DNA of 64,000 nt from 66-474 sp036279975 (GCA_036279975.1 DASURP010000074.1:12469-76468); one strand, 5' to 3'. Counted from the first letter of the stretch, positions 36,798 through 45,562 are shown. Numbers and translations: made by a program. Notes: generated from the letters alone by a model not told the origin.

Positions 36798-37346
36798 TCA
36801 ATGTCCCCAGGTGACGGTGAGGGCAGCCCTGGCGAGCGCGTGCCGTTCGATCGCGGCCAGCGCATCCTTGCGGCTGAAGTGCGCGGCCAGGCCGAGTTCC
36901 GGGACCTCCAGCGCGTACACCGTGATGACGTAATGGTGCGGCGCGCCCGGTGGTGGGCAGGGTCCGGAGTAGCCTGCATTGCCAAAATCATTCTTGAGCT
37001 GCACGGTGTCGCCGGGCGCGTTGCCGCTGTGCGGCGTACCGGCGCCGGCGTTGAGTCCTTGCGCGCCGATCGGGATGTCGAACGCGATCCAGTGCCAGAA
37101 GCCGCCACTTGCATCCGGGTCGTACATCGTCACCGCGTAGCTCTTCGTGCCGGCGGGCGGGTCCTGCCAGTGCAACCGCGGAGACTGGTTGCCGCCACCG
37201 CATCCGCCATAGACGTTGGCCAGCGGCATGCTGGCGCCGGCGTGCAGGGCAGGGCTGTCCAGCGTGAACCCCGGCGCGGCCAGTGCCACCGCCGGGATCG
37301 TCGCCAGGCACAGCCAGGACAGGGCGCGCCGCACGGTGTGGTTCAC
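36798..37346 (-). CDS. YbhB/YbcL-type phosphatidylethanolamine-binding-like protein (secreted)
   Basis: The 182-residue protein has a signal peptide (about 1-23) and the PEBP fold motifs: QSPRLHWQDPPAGTKSYAVTMYDPDA, FWHWIAFDIP, NDFGNAGYSGPCPPPGAPHHYVITVYAL. The bacterial YbhB group is of unclear function. It starts at a GTG (37346) whose first four bases overlap the DUF488 stop (GTGA), so the two genes are translationally coupled. Confidence 0.87.
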   Translation of the reverse strand: MNHTVRRALSWLCLATIPAVALAAPGFTLDSPALHAGASMPLANVYGGCGGGNQSPRLHWQDPPAGTKSYAVTMYDPDASGGFWHWIAFDIPIGAQGLNAGAGTPHSGNAPGDTVQLKNDFGNAGYSGPCPPPGAPHHYVITVYALEVPELGLAAHFSRKDALAAIERHALARAALTVTWGH

Positions 37347-37708
37347 GCGGCGGCCTTGCGACGTTCGCGCAGGTACTCGGCCAGCACCACCGCGTTGGCG
37401 TGCTTCTCGTCGTGGGCCATGAACAGCAGGGTCGCGTTGGGATGTTCCTTCAGCAGGCCGCGCAGTTCGGCCACCGCCTCGGGGTTGGCGTCCAGCTCGG
37501 CGCGGTAGCGCTTGCGGAATTCCTCCCACTTGGCGGGATCGTGGCCGAACCACTTGCGCAGTTCGGTGCTGGGCGCGATGTCGCGCACCCACGCGGTCAG
37601 TTGCAGTTTCGCCTTGGACTGGCCCCGCGGCCACAGCCGGTCGATGAGGATGCGTGCGCCGTCGGCCTTGGTCAGCGGCTCCGTGACGCGTTTGATCTTG
37701 AATGCCAT
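37343..37708 (-). CDS. DUF488 (YeaO-like) family protein
   Basis: The 121-residue cytoplasmic protein shows the DUF488 signature IDRLWPRGQSK near residues 22-32 and the segment WFGHDPAKWEEFRKRYRAEL. The family is widespread but its biochemical function is not established. GGAGGT precedes the ATG at 37708. It is divergent from the SET-domain gene (67-nt gap) and coupled with the PEBP-like gene downstream. Confidence 0.88.
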   Translation of the reverse strand: MAFKIKRVTEPLTKADGARILIDRLWPRGQSKAKLQLTAWVRDIAPSTELRKWFGHDPAKWEEFRKRYRAELDANPEAVAELRGLLKEHPNATLLFMAHDEKHANAVVLAEYLRERRKAAA

Positions 37709-37775
37709 GGCAACCTCCATTGTCTGATCACCGCATGACACGTCATCATAGGCGTTTGTCCGTGAAAGATTCGAA

Positions 37776-38240
37776 ATGACCAGACGTTTGATCGTGCGCC
37801 GTTCGCCCATCCACGGCAACGGCGTGTATGCCGCTGTCGATATCCCCGCCCGCACCGCGCTGATCCAGTACAAGGGCCGCCTGCTGACCCACGCCGAGGC
37901 CGATCGCCTGTACGAGGATGGCGCCGACAGCGGCCACACCTTCCTGTTCACGCTCAACGACAAGTACATCGTGGACGCCAACGTGGGCGGCAACAGTGCG
38001 CGCTGGATCAACCATTCCTGCGCACCCAACTGCCGCGCCTGGATCCAGGAGGTCGATGGCGCGAGGAAGGACAAGGTGCTGATCGAATCGAAGCGCGCGA
38101 TCAAGGCCGGCGAGGAACTCACCTACGACTACGGCATCGTGCTGGACGTGCCGCACACGCCGAAGCTGAAACGCATCTGGGCCTGCCGCTGCGGCGCGAA
38201 GCGCTGCAGCGGCACGATGCTCAAGCCGAAACGGCGATGA
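37776..38240 (+). CDS. SET-domain lysine methyltransferase-like protein
   Basis: This compact 154-residue protein consists of a SET domain followed by a post-SET zinc-type tail. Visible motifs are SPIHGNGVYAAVDIPA (S-adenosylmethionine site), ARWINHSCAPNC (the NHSCxPN pseudoknot), ELTYDYG and the C-terminal WACRCGAKRCSGTM with three closely spaced Cys. The catalytic elements look intact, so it probably methylates lysine in a protein, which cannot be named. Bacterial SET proteins of this size are known in proteobacteria and some chlamydiae. Confidence 0.88.
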   Translation: MTRRLIVRRSPIHGNGVYAAVDIPARTALIQYKGRLLTHAEADRLYEDGADSGHTFLFTLNDKYIVDANVGGNSARWINHSCAPNCRAWIQEVDGARKDKVLIESKRAIKAGEELTYDYGIVLDVPHTPKLKRIWACRCGAKRCSGTMLKPKRR

Positions 38241-38255
38241 CGGCCGCGGCCGCTG

Positions 38256-38816
38256 TCACGCCGCGGGCCACAGCCACATGAAGGTCAGGCCGGTGATGAT
38301 CGCGTAGATGAGCCCGTCCAGGGCGTACTTGAGGGCGGTTTTCCAGGGGAATGCCCGCCAGATGCCGTCGGTGAGGCAGCCGAAGGCATGGCCCATCAGC
38401 GCGGCCAGCGCGACGGTGTGGAACACCACGTGGCGATCGGCGCCGCGTGGCAACACGATCGCGATGAACGCGCAGAACAGCGACACCAGCACGCAGAACA
38501 GGAGCCACTGCAACAGCGATCCGCCCATGTTCATGGCGCCCGGGCGGCGCAGGTACACCATGCCGACCGGGCCCTGGGTGAACTTTTCCTGCATCGCCGG
38601 GTCCTTCATCGCTTCCGGGGTGCAGTGTGGCAACGCGTATTGGCCGGGCACCGCGGGATTGCCGTTGCGGATCGCGGTGCGGATTTCGTCTTCGTTGGAA
38701 AACCTGCGGTAGTCCGGCGCGTGCCAGAACCGCAACAGCATGTTGACCAGTGCGCTGGCGATGAACACGAACACGGCGGACAGGATGATCGGCAACCACA
38801 GCGAAGCGAGTGTCAT
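38256..38816 (-). CDS. Hypothetical integral membrane protein
   Basis: I do not recognise the family. The 186-residue product has an N-terminal hydrophobic segment (about 6-28), a hydrophilic middle part (35-95, including IRNGNPAVPGQYALPHC) and three more segments (about 100-120, 128-150, 160-183). The gene ends 15 nt from the convergent SET gene and lies 42 nt downstream of the EF-G-like gene, possibly cotranscribed. Upstream of the ATG is GGAGGAGAA. Confidence 0.7.
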   Translation of the reverse strand: MTLASLWLPIILSAVFVFIASALVNMLLRFWHAPDYRRFSNEDEIRTAIRNGNPAVPGQYALPHCTPEAMKDPAMQEKFTQGPVGMVYLRRPGAMNMGGSLLQWLLFCVLVSLFCAFIAIVLPRGADRHVVFHTVALAALMGHAFGCLTDGIWRAFPWKTALKYALDGLIYAIITGLTFMWLWPAA

Positions 38817-38858
38817 GGCGGTTCTCCTCCCAGGTTTGTGCTGCGGGACAACGCAGGT

Positions 38859-40910
38859 TCAGTCTTCTTCGGTCTTGGGTTTCCAGGCCTCGGTGAGCTG
38901 CTTCTGGATCGGCGCCGGCACCGGGTCGTAGTGCGACAGCTCCATCGCGAAGCGGCCCTCGCCGCCGGTGAGCGAGCGCAGTTCGGTCTGGTAATCGACC
39001 ACTTCGGCCAGCGGCGCCTGTGCCTTGATCACCAGCACGCCACCGCGCAGCGCATCGGTGCCGTTGATGCGCGCGCGCTTCGAGGCGAGGCCGCCGGTGA
39101 CGTCGCCCATGTATTGCTCCGGGACATTCACGTCGAGGTTGACGATGGGCTCCAGCACGATCGGTCGCGCCTTCGCCACCGCATCGAGGAAGGCCTTCTT
39201 GCCGGCCGACACGAACGCGACTTCCTTGGAATCGACCGGGTGGTACTTGCCGTCGTACACCACCACCCGCACGTCCTGCATCGGGTAGCCCGCGACTGCG
39301 CCGTGTTCGAGCACCTGGCGCACGCCCTTCTCGATGGCCGGGATGTACTGGTTGGGGATCACGCCGCCCTTGCTCTCGTCGCTGAACTCGAAACCGCCGC
39401 CGCGCGGCAGCGGCTCGACGCGCAGGAACACTTCGCCGAACTGGCCGGCGCCGCCGGTCTGCTTCTTGTGGCGGTGGTGGCCTTCGGCTTTCGCGCCGAT
39501 GGTTTCGCGGTAGGCGATGCGCGGCGGGTGGGTGATCACCTCGACGCCGTATTTGTCCATCATCCGCGCCAGCGTCAGCTTCAGGTGCAGGTCGGACAGT
39601 CCGCGCACCACGGTCTCGTTCAATTCCTTGTTGTGCTCGATCGCAAGGCAGGGATCCTCCTCGGCCAGCCTGGCCAGCGCGGTCGCTAGTTTCTGGTCCT
39701 GGCCCTTGTGTTTCGGTTCCACCGCGAGCCCGAACATCGACAGCGGGTAGGCGAGTGGCTGCAGGCGGATCGTGTCCTCGTCGTGCGAGTCGTGCAGCAC
39801 CGCGTCGAAGTGGATTTCCTCGACCTTGGCGACCCCGGCGATATCGCCCGGGATGGCCTGCTCGATCTCGATGTGGTCCTTGCCCTGCAGGCGCAAAAGG
39901 TGACCGACCTTGAACGGCTTCTTGCCGTCGTCGATGAACAGTTGCGAGTCCTTCCGCACGGTGCCCTGCCACACCCGGAACACCGCGAGCTTGCCGACGA
40001 ACGGATCGTTGATGATCTTGAACACGTCGGCGATCACGTGCGCGTCGGGATCGGGTTTGGCCACGACGGGTTTTGCACCGGCGCCCGTGCCCTTGACGAA
40101 GGGGGGAGGGTTGGCCTCGCCCGGATGCGGCAGCAACTTCCGCGCGATCCGCAACAGCTCCGCGATGCCCGCGCCGGTGCGCGCGGAGGTGAAACAGATC
40201 GGCACCAGGTGCCCCTCGCGCAGGCATTGCTCGAACGCCGAGTGCAGGTCTTCCGGCGGGAGCTTGTCCTCCCCGTCCTCGAGGTAGTTGCCCATCAGGC
40301 GCTCGTTGACTTCGACCACCTGGTCGATGATTTGCTGGTGGGCGTCGGCCACCGGGCCGAGGTCGCTCATCCCGGTGCGCGCAAAGAAACAGTCCACCAC
40401 CTTCGTGCCGCCCTCCGCCGGCAGGTTCACCGGCAGGCATTCGTGGCCGAATTCGTCCCGCAACGATTCCACCAGCGCGGCGCAGTCGACGTCTTCCATG
40501 TCGATGCGGTTCACCACCAGCAAGCGTGCGAGGCCGCGCTGTTTCGCGTAGTGCATCAGCCGGCGGGTGCCGTGCTCGATGCCGTTGGCGGCGTTCACCA
40601 CCACCGCGCAGGTCTCGACCGCGGCCAGCGCCGACAGCGTCTCGCCACGGAAATCGGCATAGCCGGCGGTGTCGATCAGGTTGACGTGGCAGCCTGCCGC
40701 ATCCAGTGATGCAATGCTCGAATGGATGGAGTGCTGGCGCTCCTTTTCCTGGTCGTCGTAATCGGACACCGTGCTGCCGCGCTCGATCGTGCCTGCCGTC
40801 TGCAACGCGCCGCCGGCATGCAGCAGGGCTTCGAACAAGGTGGTTTTGCCGGCGCCGGCGTGGCCCGCCAGGGCCACGTTGCGGATGTCGCGGGTGGTGT
40901 AGGCGCTCAT
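38859..40910 (-). CDS. Elongation factor G-like GTPase
   Basis: The 683-residue translational GTPase has the EF-G domain order but diverges at the GTP-binding loops: G1 is GHAGAGKTT (canonical AHIDAGKTT), G3 is DTAGY (canonical DTPGH) and G4 is NRID (canonical NKMD). This fits the EF-G-like paralogue family rather than the essential EF-G. Domain IV carries HHRHKKQTGGAGQFGEV. The cellular role of these paralogues is not settled; some act weakly in translocation or recycling. Start ATG at 40910. Confidence 0.87.
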   Translation of the reverse strand: MSAYTTRDIRNVALAGHAGAGKTTLFEALLHAGGALQTAGTIERGSTVSDYDDQEKERQHSIHSSIASLDAAGCHVNLIDTAGYADFRGETLSALAAVETCAVVVNAANGIEHGTRRLMHYAKQRGLARLLVVNRIDMEDVDCAALVESLRDEFGHECLPVNLPAEGGTKVVDCFFARTGMSDLGPVADAHQQIIDQVVEVNERLMGNYLEDGEDKLPPEDLHSAFEQCLREGHLVPICFTSARTGAGIAELLRIARKLLPHPGEANPPPFVKGTGAGAKPVVAKPDPDAHVIADVFKIINDPFVGKLAVFRVWQGTVRKDSQLFIDDGKKPFKVGHLLRLQGKDHIEIEQAIPGDIAGVAKVEEIHFDAVLHDSHDEDTIRLQPLAYPLSMFGLAVEPKHKGQDQKLATALARLAEEDPCLAIEHNKELNETVVRGLSDLHLKLTLARMMDKYGVEVITHPPRIAYRETIGAKAEGHHRHKKQTGGAGQFGEVFLRVEPLPRGGGFEFSDESKGGVIPNQYIPAIEKGVRQVLEHGAVAGYPMQDVRVVVYDGKYHPVDSKEVAFVSAGKKAFLDAVAKARPIVLEPIVNLDVNVPEQYMGDVTGGLASKRARINGTDALRGGVLVIKAQAPLAEVVDYQTELRSLTGGEGRFAMELSHYDPVPAPIQKQLTEAWKPKTEED

Positions 40911-41082
40911 GCTGACCTCGCTGTTCCGGTGGCGGCGGACGCACGACCTTGCGCCAAACCCATCGCGTGGTCAAGCCGCGTGGAACCCGGGGCGGCCTCG
41001 GGGGTCAGAACACCGGCGCGGTTGGGCGGTTGCCGCGCACCCCTACACTGCAAGGCGCGCTACGCGCACACCGGCCGGACGC

Positions 41083-41985
41083 ATGCCCCGCAACGAAGGA
41101 CTGGAAATCGACGTGCAGTCGCAGCCGCGCGAGCGCGCAGCTTTCCGCGATGCGGCGCTCGAGCTTGTGGGCCTGCCGTACGTGCGGATGACGCAACGCA
41201 GCCGGCCCCCGCGCGAGCGGCGCGGCATGTGGCTGCTGCTGGCACTGGTGCTGCTGGCGCATATCGTGCTGGCGTGGCTGGCGTGGTGGTTCCTGCGTCC
41301 CGCGCCGTACCGTTACGGCGGGGGCGGCGTGATCGCGGTGATGCTGGTCGAGCCGACCCCGAACCTGCCGCCACCGCCGCCGCTGGTCGCGCCCCCGCCA
41401 TTGCCGGGGCAACCCGCCCCGCCGCGTCGATTGCACTACGTGCCGCCCGCGAAAGGCGCGATCCAGGCGACCCTGGAGGGCGTCGCGGGACCGCCGCTGG
41501 AGCTGTACGAATCGAACGGCCAGATCCGGCTGCCGTCGAACGCGCCGCCGCAACCGGCGCCGGCGCCGGCCTTCAGCGTGCCCGCGTTGCAGGGCTCGCA
41601 AATCTACGGCGGCAAGTCGCCGCTGCCCTACCAGCCGACCCGGTTCAACAAGGACTGGGCGCCGTCCAACCAGTCGCTGGGCGCCAGGGCGGCGCACAAG
41701 GTCGGCGACGTCTTCGACAAGGCGGTCGACAAGACCACCTTGAAAAAAACGATCAAGGTCGGCGGCATCCGGATCCATTGTGCGATCGCGCCGCTGTTGC
41801 TGATGGCGGCAGGTTGCCACGGCGACGCGCCGCCGCCACCGGCGCCGAACGAAGACGACATCCGCCTGTCGATGCCACCGGCCGAGACGCTCACCGGCAA
41901 GAAGGTGCAGATTCCGGAACCGGCGTCCAGCGCCGCACCCGCCGCATCGAGGCAACCGCCGCCCGCCGCCGCATCGAGCCAATAG
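41083..41985 (+). CDS. Hypothetical proline-rich membrane protein
   Basis: The 300-residue protein has a basic cytoplasmic N terminus, a single strong membrane segment at about 49-71 and then a Pro-rich region (PPPPPLVAPPPLPG). This layout recalls TonB-type energy transducers, but I see no TonB C-terminal domain. A second hydrophobic stretch with HCAIAPLLLMAAGC lies near 233-247, and the tail is again Pro/Ala-rich. A longer open frame upstream is not supported. Function is unknown; it precedes nudE by 100 nt. Confidence 0.65.
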   Translation: MPRNEGLEIDVQSQPRERAAFRDAALELVGLPYVRMTQRSRPPRERRGMWLLLALVLLAHIVLAWLAWWFLRPAPYRYGGGGVIAVMLVEPTPNLPPPPPLVAPPPLPGQPAPPRRLHYVPPAKGAIQATLEGVAGPPLELYESNGQIRLPSNAPPQPAPAPAFSVPALQGSQIYGGKSPLPYQPTRFNKDWAPSNQSLGARAAHKVGDVFDKAVDKTTLKKTIKVGGIRIHCAIAPLLLMAAGCHGDAPPPPAPNEDDIRLSMPPAETLTGKKVQIPEPASSAAPAASRQPPPAAASSQ

Positions 41986-42072
41986 AAAGCGCGCGCCTTG
42001 CAGGAGCGACCCATGGCCGCGACCGTGCTTGCCCCGTCGCTGCATTTGCAACGCGTCATTCCGTCGCACCGT

Positions 42073-42078
42073 TACAAT
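42073..42078 (+). promoter_or_regulatory. Candidate -10 box immediately before nudE
   Basis: TACAAT ends 7 nt before the nudE ATG. No -35 hexamer is visible at normal spacing. If it is used, transcription would begin at or near the start codon. Confidence 0.3.
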
Positions 42079-42085
42079 CCCGGGG

Positions 42086-42655
42086 ATGCGTACACCGCCC
42101 GAGATCCTCGCCACGCGCAACGCGCGCGACAGCCGTTTCCTGCGCGTCGAGGAGGTCGATCTCGCGTTTTCCAACGGCGCGCGCCGTACCTTCGAGCGGC
42201 TGACCGCGTCGGGCCGCGGCGCGGTGTTCATCGTGGCGATGCGCGACGCCGACACCGTGCTGCTGGTGCGCGAGTACGGCGTGGGGCTGGATCGTTACGA
42301 ACTGACCCTGCCCAAGGGCCGCATCGACCCCGGCGAAAGCGCCATGGAAGCGGCCAACCGCGAATTGCAGGAAGAGGCGGGCTTCGGCGCGCGCAAGCTG
42401 ACGCGCCTGGCGACGTTGTCGCTGTTGCCGGCGTACATGACCCACAAGGCGCAGGTGATCCTGGCCGAGGACCTGTATCCGCGACGCCTTCCCGGCGACG
42501 AGCCGGAACCGCTCGACGTGGTGCCGTGGAAGCTTTCCGAGCTGCACGTGCTGCTCGCGCGCGACGACGTCAGCGAGGGGCGTTCGATCGCGGCCTTGTT
42601 CATGGCGCGCGAGTACCTGGCCGGACGGTTCGAGCCACGGGGCGCGCCACGATGA
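42086..42655 (+). CDS. nudE: ADP compounds hydrolase (Nudix)
   Basis: The 189-residue Nudix hydrolase cleaves ADP-ribose, NADH or diadenosine polyphosphates. The Nudix box is complete: GRIDPGESAMEAANRELQEEAGF (GX5EX7REUXEEXGU), at about residues 90-112. The ATG at 42086 (MRTPPEIL) is preferred over an upstream frame to 42029. Its neighbour cysQ also handles adenosine nucleotides, and the nudE-cysQ pairing is frequent in gammaproteobacteria. Confidence 0.87.
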   Translation: MRTPPEILATRNARDSRFLRVEEVDLAFSNGARRTFERLTASGRGAVFIVAMRDADTVLLVREYGVGLDRYELTLPKGRIDPGESAMEAANRELQEEAGFGARKLTRLATLSLLPAYMTHKAQVILAEDLYPRRLPGDEPEPLDVVPWKLSELHVLLARDDVSEGRSIAALFMAREYLAGRFEPRGAPR

Positions 42656-42756
42656 TCCACGCCGCAGCGCCACACTTCTTCGATCCACTCGATCCCGCCC
42701 GGAGCATGACGATGGACCTGGACCTGCCGATGCCATGCCACGGTCGTACCCCATGA
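42652..42756 (+). CDS. Possible 34-residue peptide between nudE and cysQ
   Basis: The ATG overlaps the nudE stop (ATGA) and the frame ends 4 nt into cysQ, also as ATGA. The product (starting MIHAAAPHFFDPLDP) has no recognisable feature. Coupling on both sides is the only evidence, so it may just be spacer. Confidence 0.25.
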   Translation: MIHAAAPHFFDPLDPARSMTMDLDLPMPCHGRTP

Positions 42757-43559
42757 GTGCCCTTGAACGCATCGCGCACGAAAGTCGCGGGCTCGCGCGC
42801 CGCGCGGGCGCGGCGATCCTGGAAGTCTATGCGGGCAGTTTCGCGGTCGAGCACAAGGCCGACGCGTCGCCGCTGACCGCCGCCGACATGGCCTCGCACC
42901 GGATCATCGTCGCGGGGCTGCGCGAATTGACACCCGACATCCCGGTGCTCTCAGAGGAATCCAAAAGCATCGCCTGGGGCGTCCGCCGTACATGGGATCG
43001 TTACTGGCTGGTCGATCCGCTGGACGGCACCCGCGAGTTCGTCAAGCGCAACGGCGAGTTCACCGTCAACATCGCGCTGATCGAGCACCACGCGCCGGTG
43101 CTGGGGGTGGTGCTGATCCCCGTGACCGGCGAGCTCTACTACGGGGTCGCGGGCGAAGGCGCGTTCCTGGAGTCCGCACCAGGTGCGATGCCGCGGCCGA
43201 TCGCGACGCGCGCGGCCGCAAAGGTCCCGGTCGTCGCGGGCAGCCGTTCGCACGGCAGCGACCGCCAGGGCGAGATCCTGGCGCGGCTCGGCGACCACAC
43301 GCTGGTGGCGGTGGGATCCTCGCTCAAGTTCTGCATGGTTGCGCGCGGCGAGGCCGACCTGTACCTGCGGGTCGGGCCTACCTCGGAATGGGACACCGCG
43401 GCCGCGCAATGCGTGCTGGAACAGGCCGGCGGCGCGGTGCTGGACCTGCACGGCGAGCCGTTGCGTTGCAACACGAAGGAATCCTTGCTGAATCCCGAGT
43501 TCCTTGCGCTGGGGGATGCCTCGGTGGGATGGCTTGCCCGGCTCGGGTTGCGCGCGTGA
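42753..43559 (+). CDS. cysQ: 3'(2'),5'-bisphosphate nucleotidase
   Basis: It removes phosphate from PAP, a by-product of sulfate assimilation, and belongs to the Mg-dependent inositol monophosphatase superfamily. The 268-residue protein has PVLSEES, the metal site WLVDPLDGTREFVKRNGEF and SEWDTAAAQCVLEQAGG. The ATG at 42753 (MSALERIAHES) is chosen over one 18 nt upstream. It is coupled to mazG by a GTGA overlap. Confidence 0.9.
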   Translation: MSALERIAHESRGLARRAGAAILEVYAGSFAVEHKADASPLTAADMASHRIIVAGLRELTPDIPVLSEESKSIAWGVRRTWDRYWLVDPLDGTREFVKRNGEFTVNIALIEHHAPVLGVVLIPVTGELYYGVAGEGAFLESAPGAMPRPIATRAAAKVPVVAGSRSHGSDRQGEILARLGDHTLVAVGSSLKFCMVARGEADLYLRVGPTSEWDTAAAQCVLEQAGGAVLDLHGEPLRCNTKESLLNPEFLALGDASVGWLARLGLRA

Positions 43560-44359
43560 TCGGAGACCGCCGCGACAAGCTGGCCGAACTGCTTGCGATC
43601 ATGGCGCGCTTGCGCGATCCCGAACGCGGTTGCCCGTGGGACGCTCGGCAGACCTTCGACACGATTGCCCCGTACACCATCGAGGAGGCCTACGAGACCG
43701 CGGACGCGATCGACCGCAAGGACTATGCGGACCTCAAGGACGAGCTGGGCGACCTGCTGCTGCAGGTGGTGTTCCATGCGCGCATGGCCGAGGAACAGGG
43801 CCTGTTCGATTTCGGCGACGTGGTGGATGCGATCAACGCCAAGCTGGTGCGCCGGCACCCGCACGTGTTCGCCGGTGCACGTTTTGCCGACGCCGCGCAG
43901 CAATCGCGCGCGTGGGACGAGATCAAGCGCGCCGAACGCGCCGCGCAGGGCGAACACGACGCCAGCGCCCTGGCCGGCATCGCACGCGGCCTGCCGGAAT
44001 GGAAGCGTGCCTTGAAGTTGTGCGAGCAGGCGGCGACGGTCGGCTTCGACTGGCCCGGCCCGCAACCGGTGCTGGACAAGCTGGACGAAGAGGTCGCCGA
44101 GGTGCGCACGGAATTCGCGGCGGGCGCGGACCACGCGCGCCTGCTCGACGAAATCGGCGACGTGGCGTTCGTGCTGGTCAATCTTGCGCGCCACGCGAAG
44201 GTGGATTTCTCGGCCGCGCTGCGCCACGCCAACGCCAAGTTCGAGCGGCGCTTCCGGCGCATGGAGGCGCTGGCGGCCGCGGCCGGCGAGGGCCTGGCCG
44301 GCCAATCGCTCGCGCAGCAGGATGCCCTGTGGGATCGGGCCAAGGCCGAGGAACGATAG
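43556..44359 (+). CDS. mazG: Nucleoside triphosphate pyrophosphohydrolase
   Basis: MazG hydrolyses NTPs and dNTPs to the monophosphates and pyrophosphate, limiting misincorporation and ppGpp-linked stress. The 267-residue protein contains two MazG repeats, with EEAYETADAID and DELGDLLLQVVFHA in the first and LDEEVAEVRTE and DEIGDVAFVLVNLARH in the second. The GTG start at 43556 overlaps the cysQ stop. Confidence 0.9.
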   Translation: MIGDRRDKLAELLAIMARLRDPERGCPWDARQTFDTIAPYTIEEAYETADAIDRKDYADLKDELGDLLLQVVFHARMAEEQGLFDFGDVVDAINAKLVRRHPHVFAGARFADAAQQSRAWDEIKRAERAAQGEHDASALAGIARGLPEWKRALKLCEQAATVGFDWPGPQPVLDKLDEEVAEVRTEFAAGADHARLLDEIGDVAFVLVNLARHAKVDFSAALRHANAKFERRFRRMEALAAAAGEGLAGQSLAQQDALWDRAKAEER

Positions 44360-44380
44360 GGATCGTCACACGGGGATATT

Positions 44381-44502
44381 TGTAGGAGCCGACCTGTCGG
44401 CGACCGACTGGCGTCGGCTTGCATGGGCAACGGTCGCGCGCAAGCGCGCTCCTGCGACAGCCGCGAGAATGCTTCTCGCAGGAGCCGGCTTGCCGGCGAC
44501 CC
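44381..44502. repeat. Cluster of three REP-like repeats (TGTAGGAGC family)
   Basis: Copies lie at 44381-44405 (TGTAGGAGCCGACCTGTCGGCGA), 44433-44458 (reverse orientation, GTCGCGCGCAAGCGCGCTCC) and 44477-44502 (CGCAGGAGCCGGCTTGCCGGCGA). Each has the pattern (T/G)nAGGAGC-palindrome-GA. Alternating orientation is typical of REP/BIME clusters. They fill the gap between mazG and the DUF4097 gene. Confidence 0.75.
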
Positions 44503-44602
44503 CTGCCGCAAGTCATGCGGACTTTGGGCACATGAGCGGGCACGGGCGCGAGCCTATGCTCGTGCCGTTCCGCCGCGAGGGCAGTGCCGCCGGAGAATCC
44601 AG

Positions 44603-45562
44603 ATGCGCAAGTCCATCCTGTTGCTCGCAAGCGTGTCCCTGTTGGCGGTGGCCAGCTATGCCAGTGCCGACGAGCCATGCCGCTACAGCGCGCCGCGCAA
44701 CGCCGAGATCGACGCCACCGGCCTGAAGCTGTTGAAGGTGGGGATCGGCCCGGACAATCTCGCGATCCATGGCGAGCCGGGCCTCACCAGAATCGTGGTG
44801 CACGGCACCGCCTGCGCGTCGAGCGAAAAATGGCTCGAGGGCGTGCAGCTCGAAGCCGCGCGGCATGGCGATACCGCCAGCGTGATCGCGCACGATGGCG
44901 ACCACGGCATCGTCATTTCCCTGTTCGGCCGCGCCTACGCCTACCTCAAACTGGAGGTGCGGGTGCCGCAATCGCTGGCGGTCGAGCTGGACGAGGGTTC
45001 GGGCGACGCCAGCGCGACCGGGCTCGCCGCGCTGGACGCCAGCCTCGGTTCGGGCGACCTCGACGTGCACGAGATCGCCGGCGCGTTCAAGCTGAGCGTG
45101 GGTTCGGGTGACGTCGAGGCCAGCGGCGTCGGCAGCCTGGACCTGTCCAGCCTCGGTTCCGGCGACGTGGGTGTGAGCGACGTGCGCGGCGATGCGCGGA
45201 TCGGCTCGGTCGGTTCGGGCGACCTCGGCCTCACCGGCACCAGGGGCAGCGTGTCGGTCGGTTCGATCGGTTCCGGCGACGTCAAGGTGACGGGGGTCGG
45301 CGGCAACCTGGAAGTGGACAGCGTGGGCTCGGGCGACCTGCAGATCCGCAACGTCACCGGCAACGTCACGGTCGGGTCGATCTCGTCGGGCGACGTGGAC
45401 ATCGCGCAGGTCGGCGGCAGCGTGCATGCCGACAGCCTGGGTTCCGGGGACTTCGGCGCGGACGGGGTCGGCGGCGATTTCAGCGTCGGCTCGGTCGGCA
45501 GCGGCGACGTCCGCCACCACGGCGTGAAAGGCAAGGTCGACGTGCCCCGCGACGACGATTGA
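44603..45562 (+). CDS. Secreted DUF4097-type protein with GSGD repeats
   Basis: The 319-residue protein has a signal peptide (about 1-22, ending ASA) and a DUF4097/DUF2807-like beta-rich region. From residue about 130 it carries ten repeats of roughly 18-20 residues centred on GSGD (one is SSGD), such as VGSGDVKVTGVGGNLEVDS. This predicts a beta-solenoid, probably in the periplasm or on the cell surface. GGAGA precedes the ATG at 44603. It is upstream of a two-component pair but 158 nt away. Function is unknown. Confidence 0.8.
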   Translation: MRKSILLLASVSLLAVASYASADEPCRYSAPRNAEIDATGLKLLKVGIGPDNLAIHGEPGLTRIVVHGTACASSEKWLEGVQLEAARHGDTASVIAHDGDHGIVISLFGRAYAYLKLEVRVPQSLAVELDEGSGDASATGLAALDASLGSGDLDVHEIAGAFKLSVGSGDVEASGVGSLDLSSLGSGDVGVSDVRGDARIGSVGSGDLGLTGTRGSVSVGSIGSGDVKVTGVGGNLEVDSVGSGDLQIRNVTGNVTVGSISSGDVDIAQVGGSVHADSLGSGDFGADGVGGDFSVGSVGSGDVRHHGVKGKVDVPRDDD

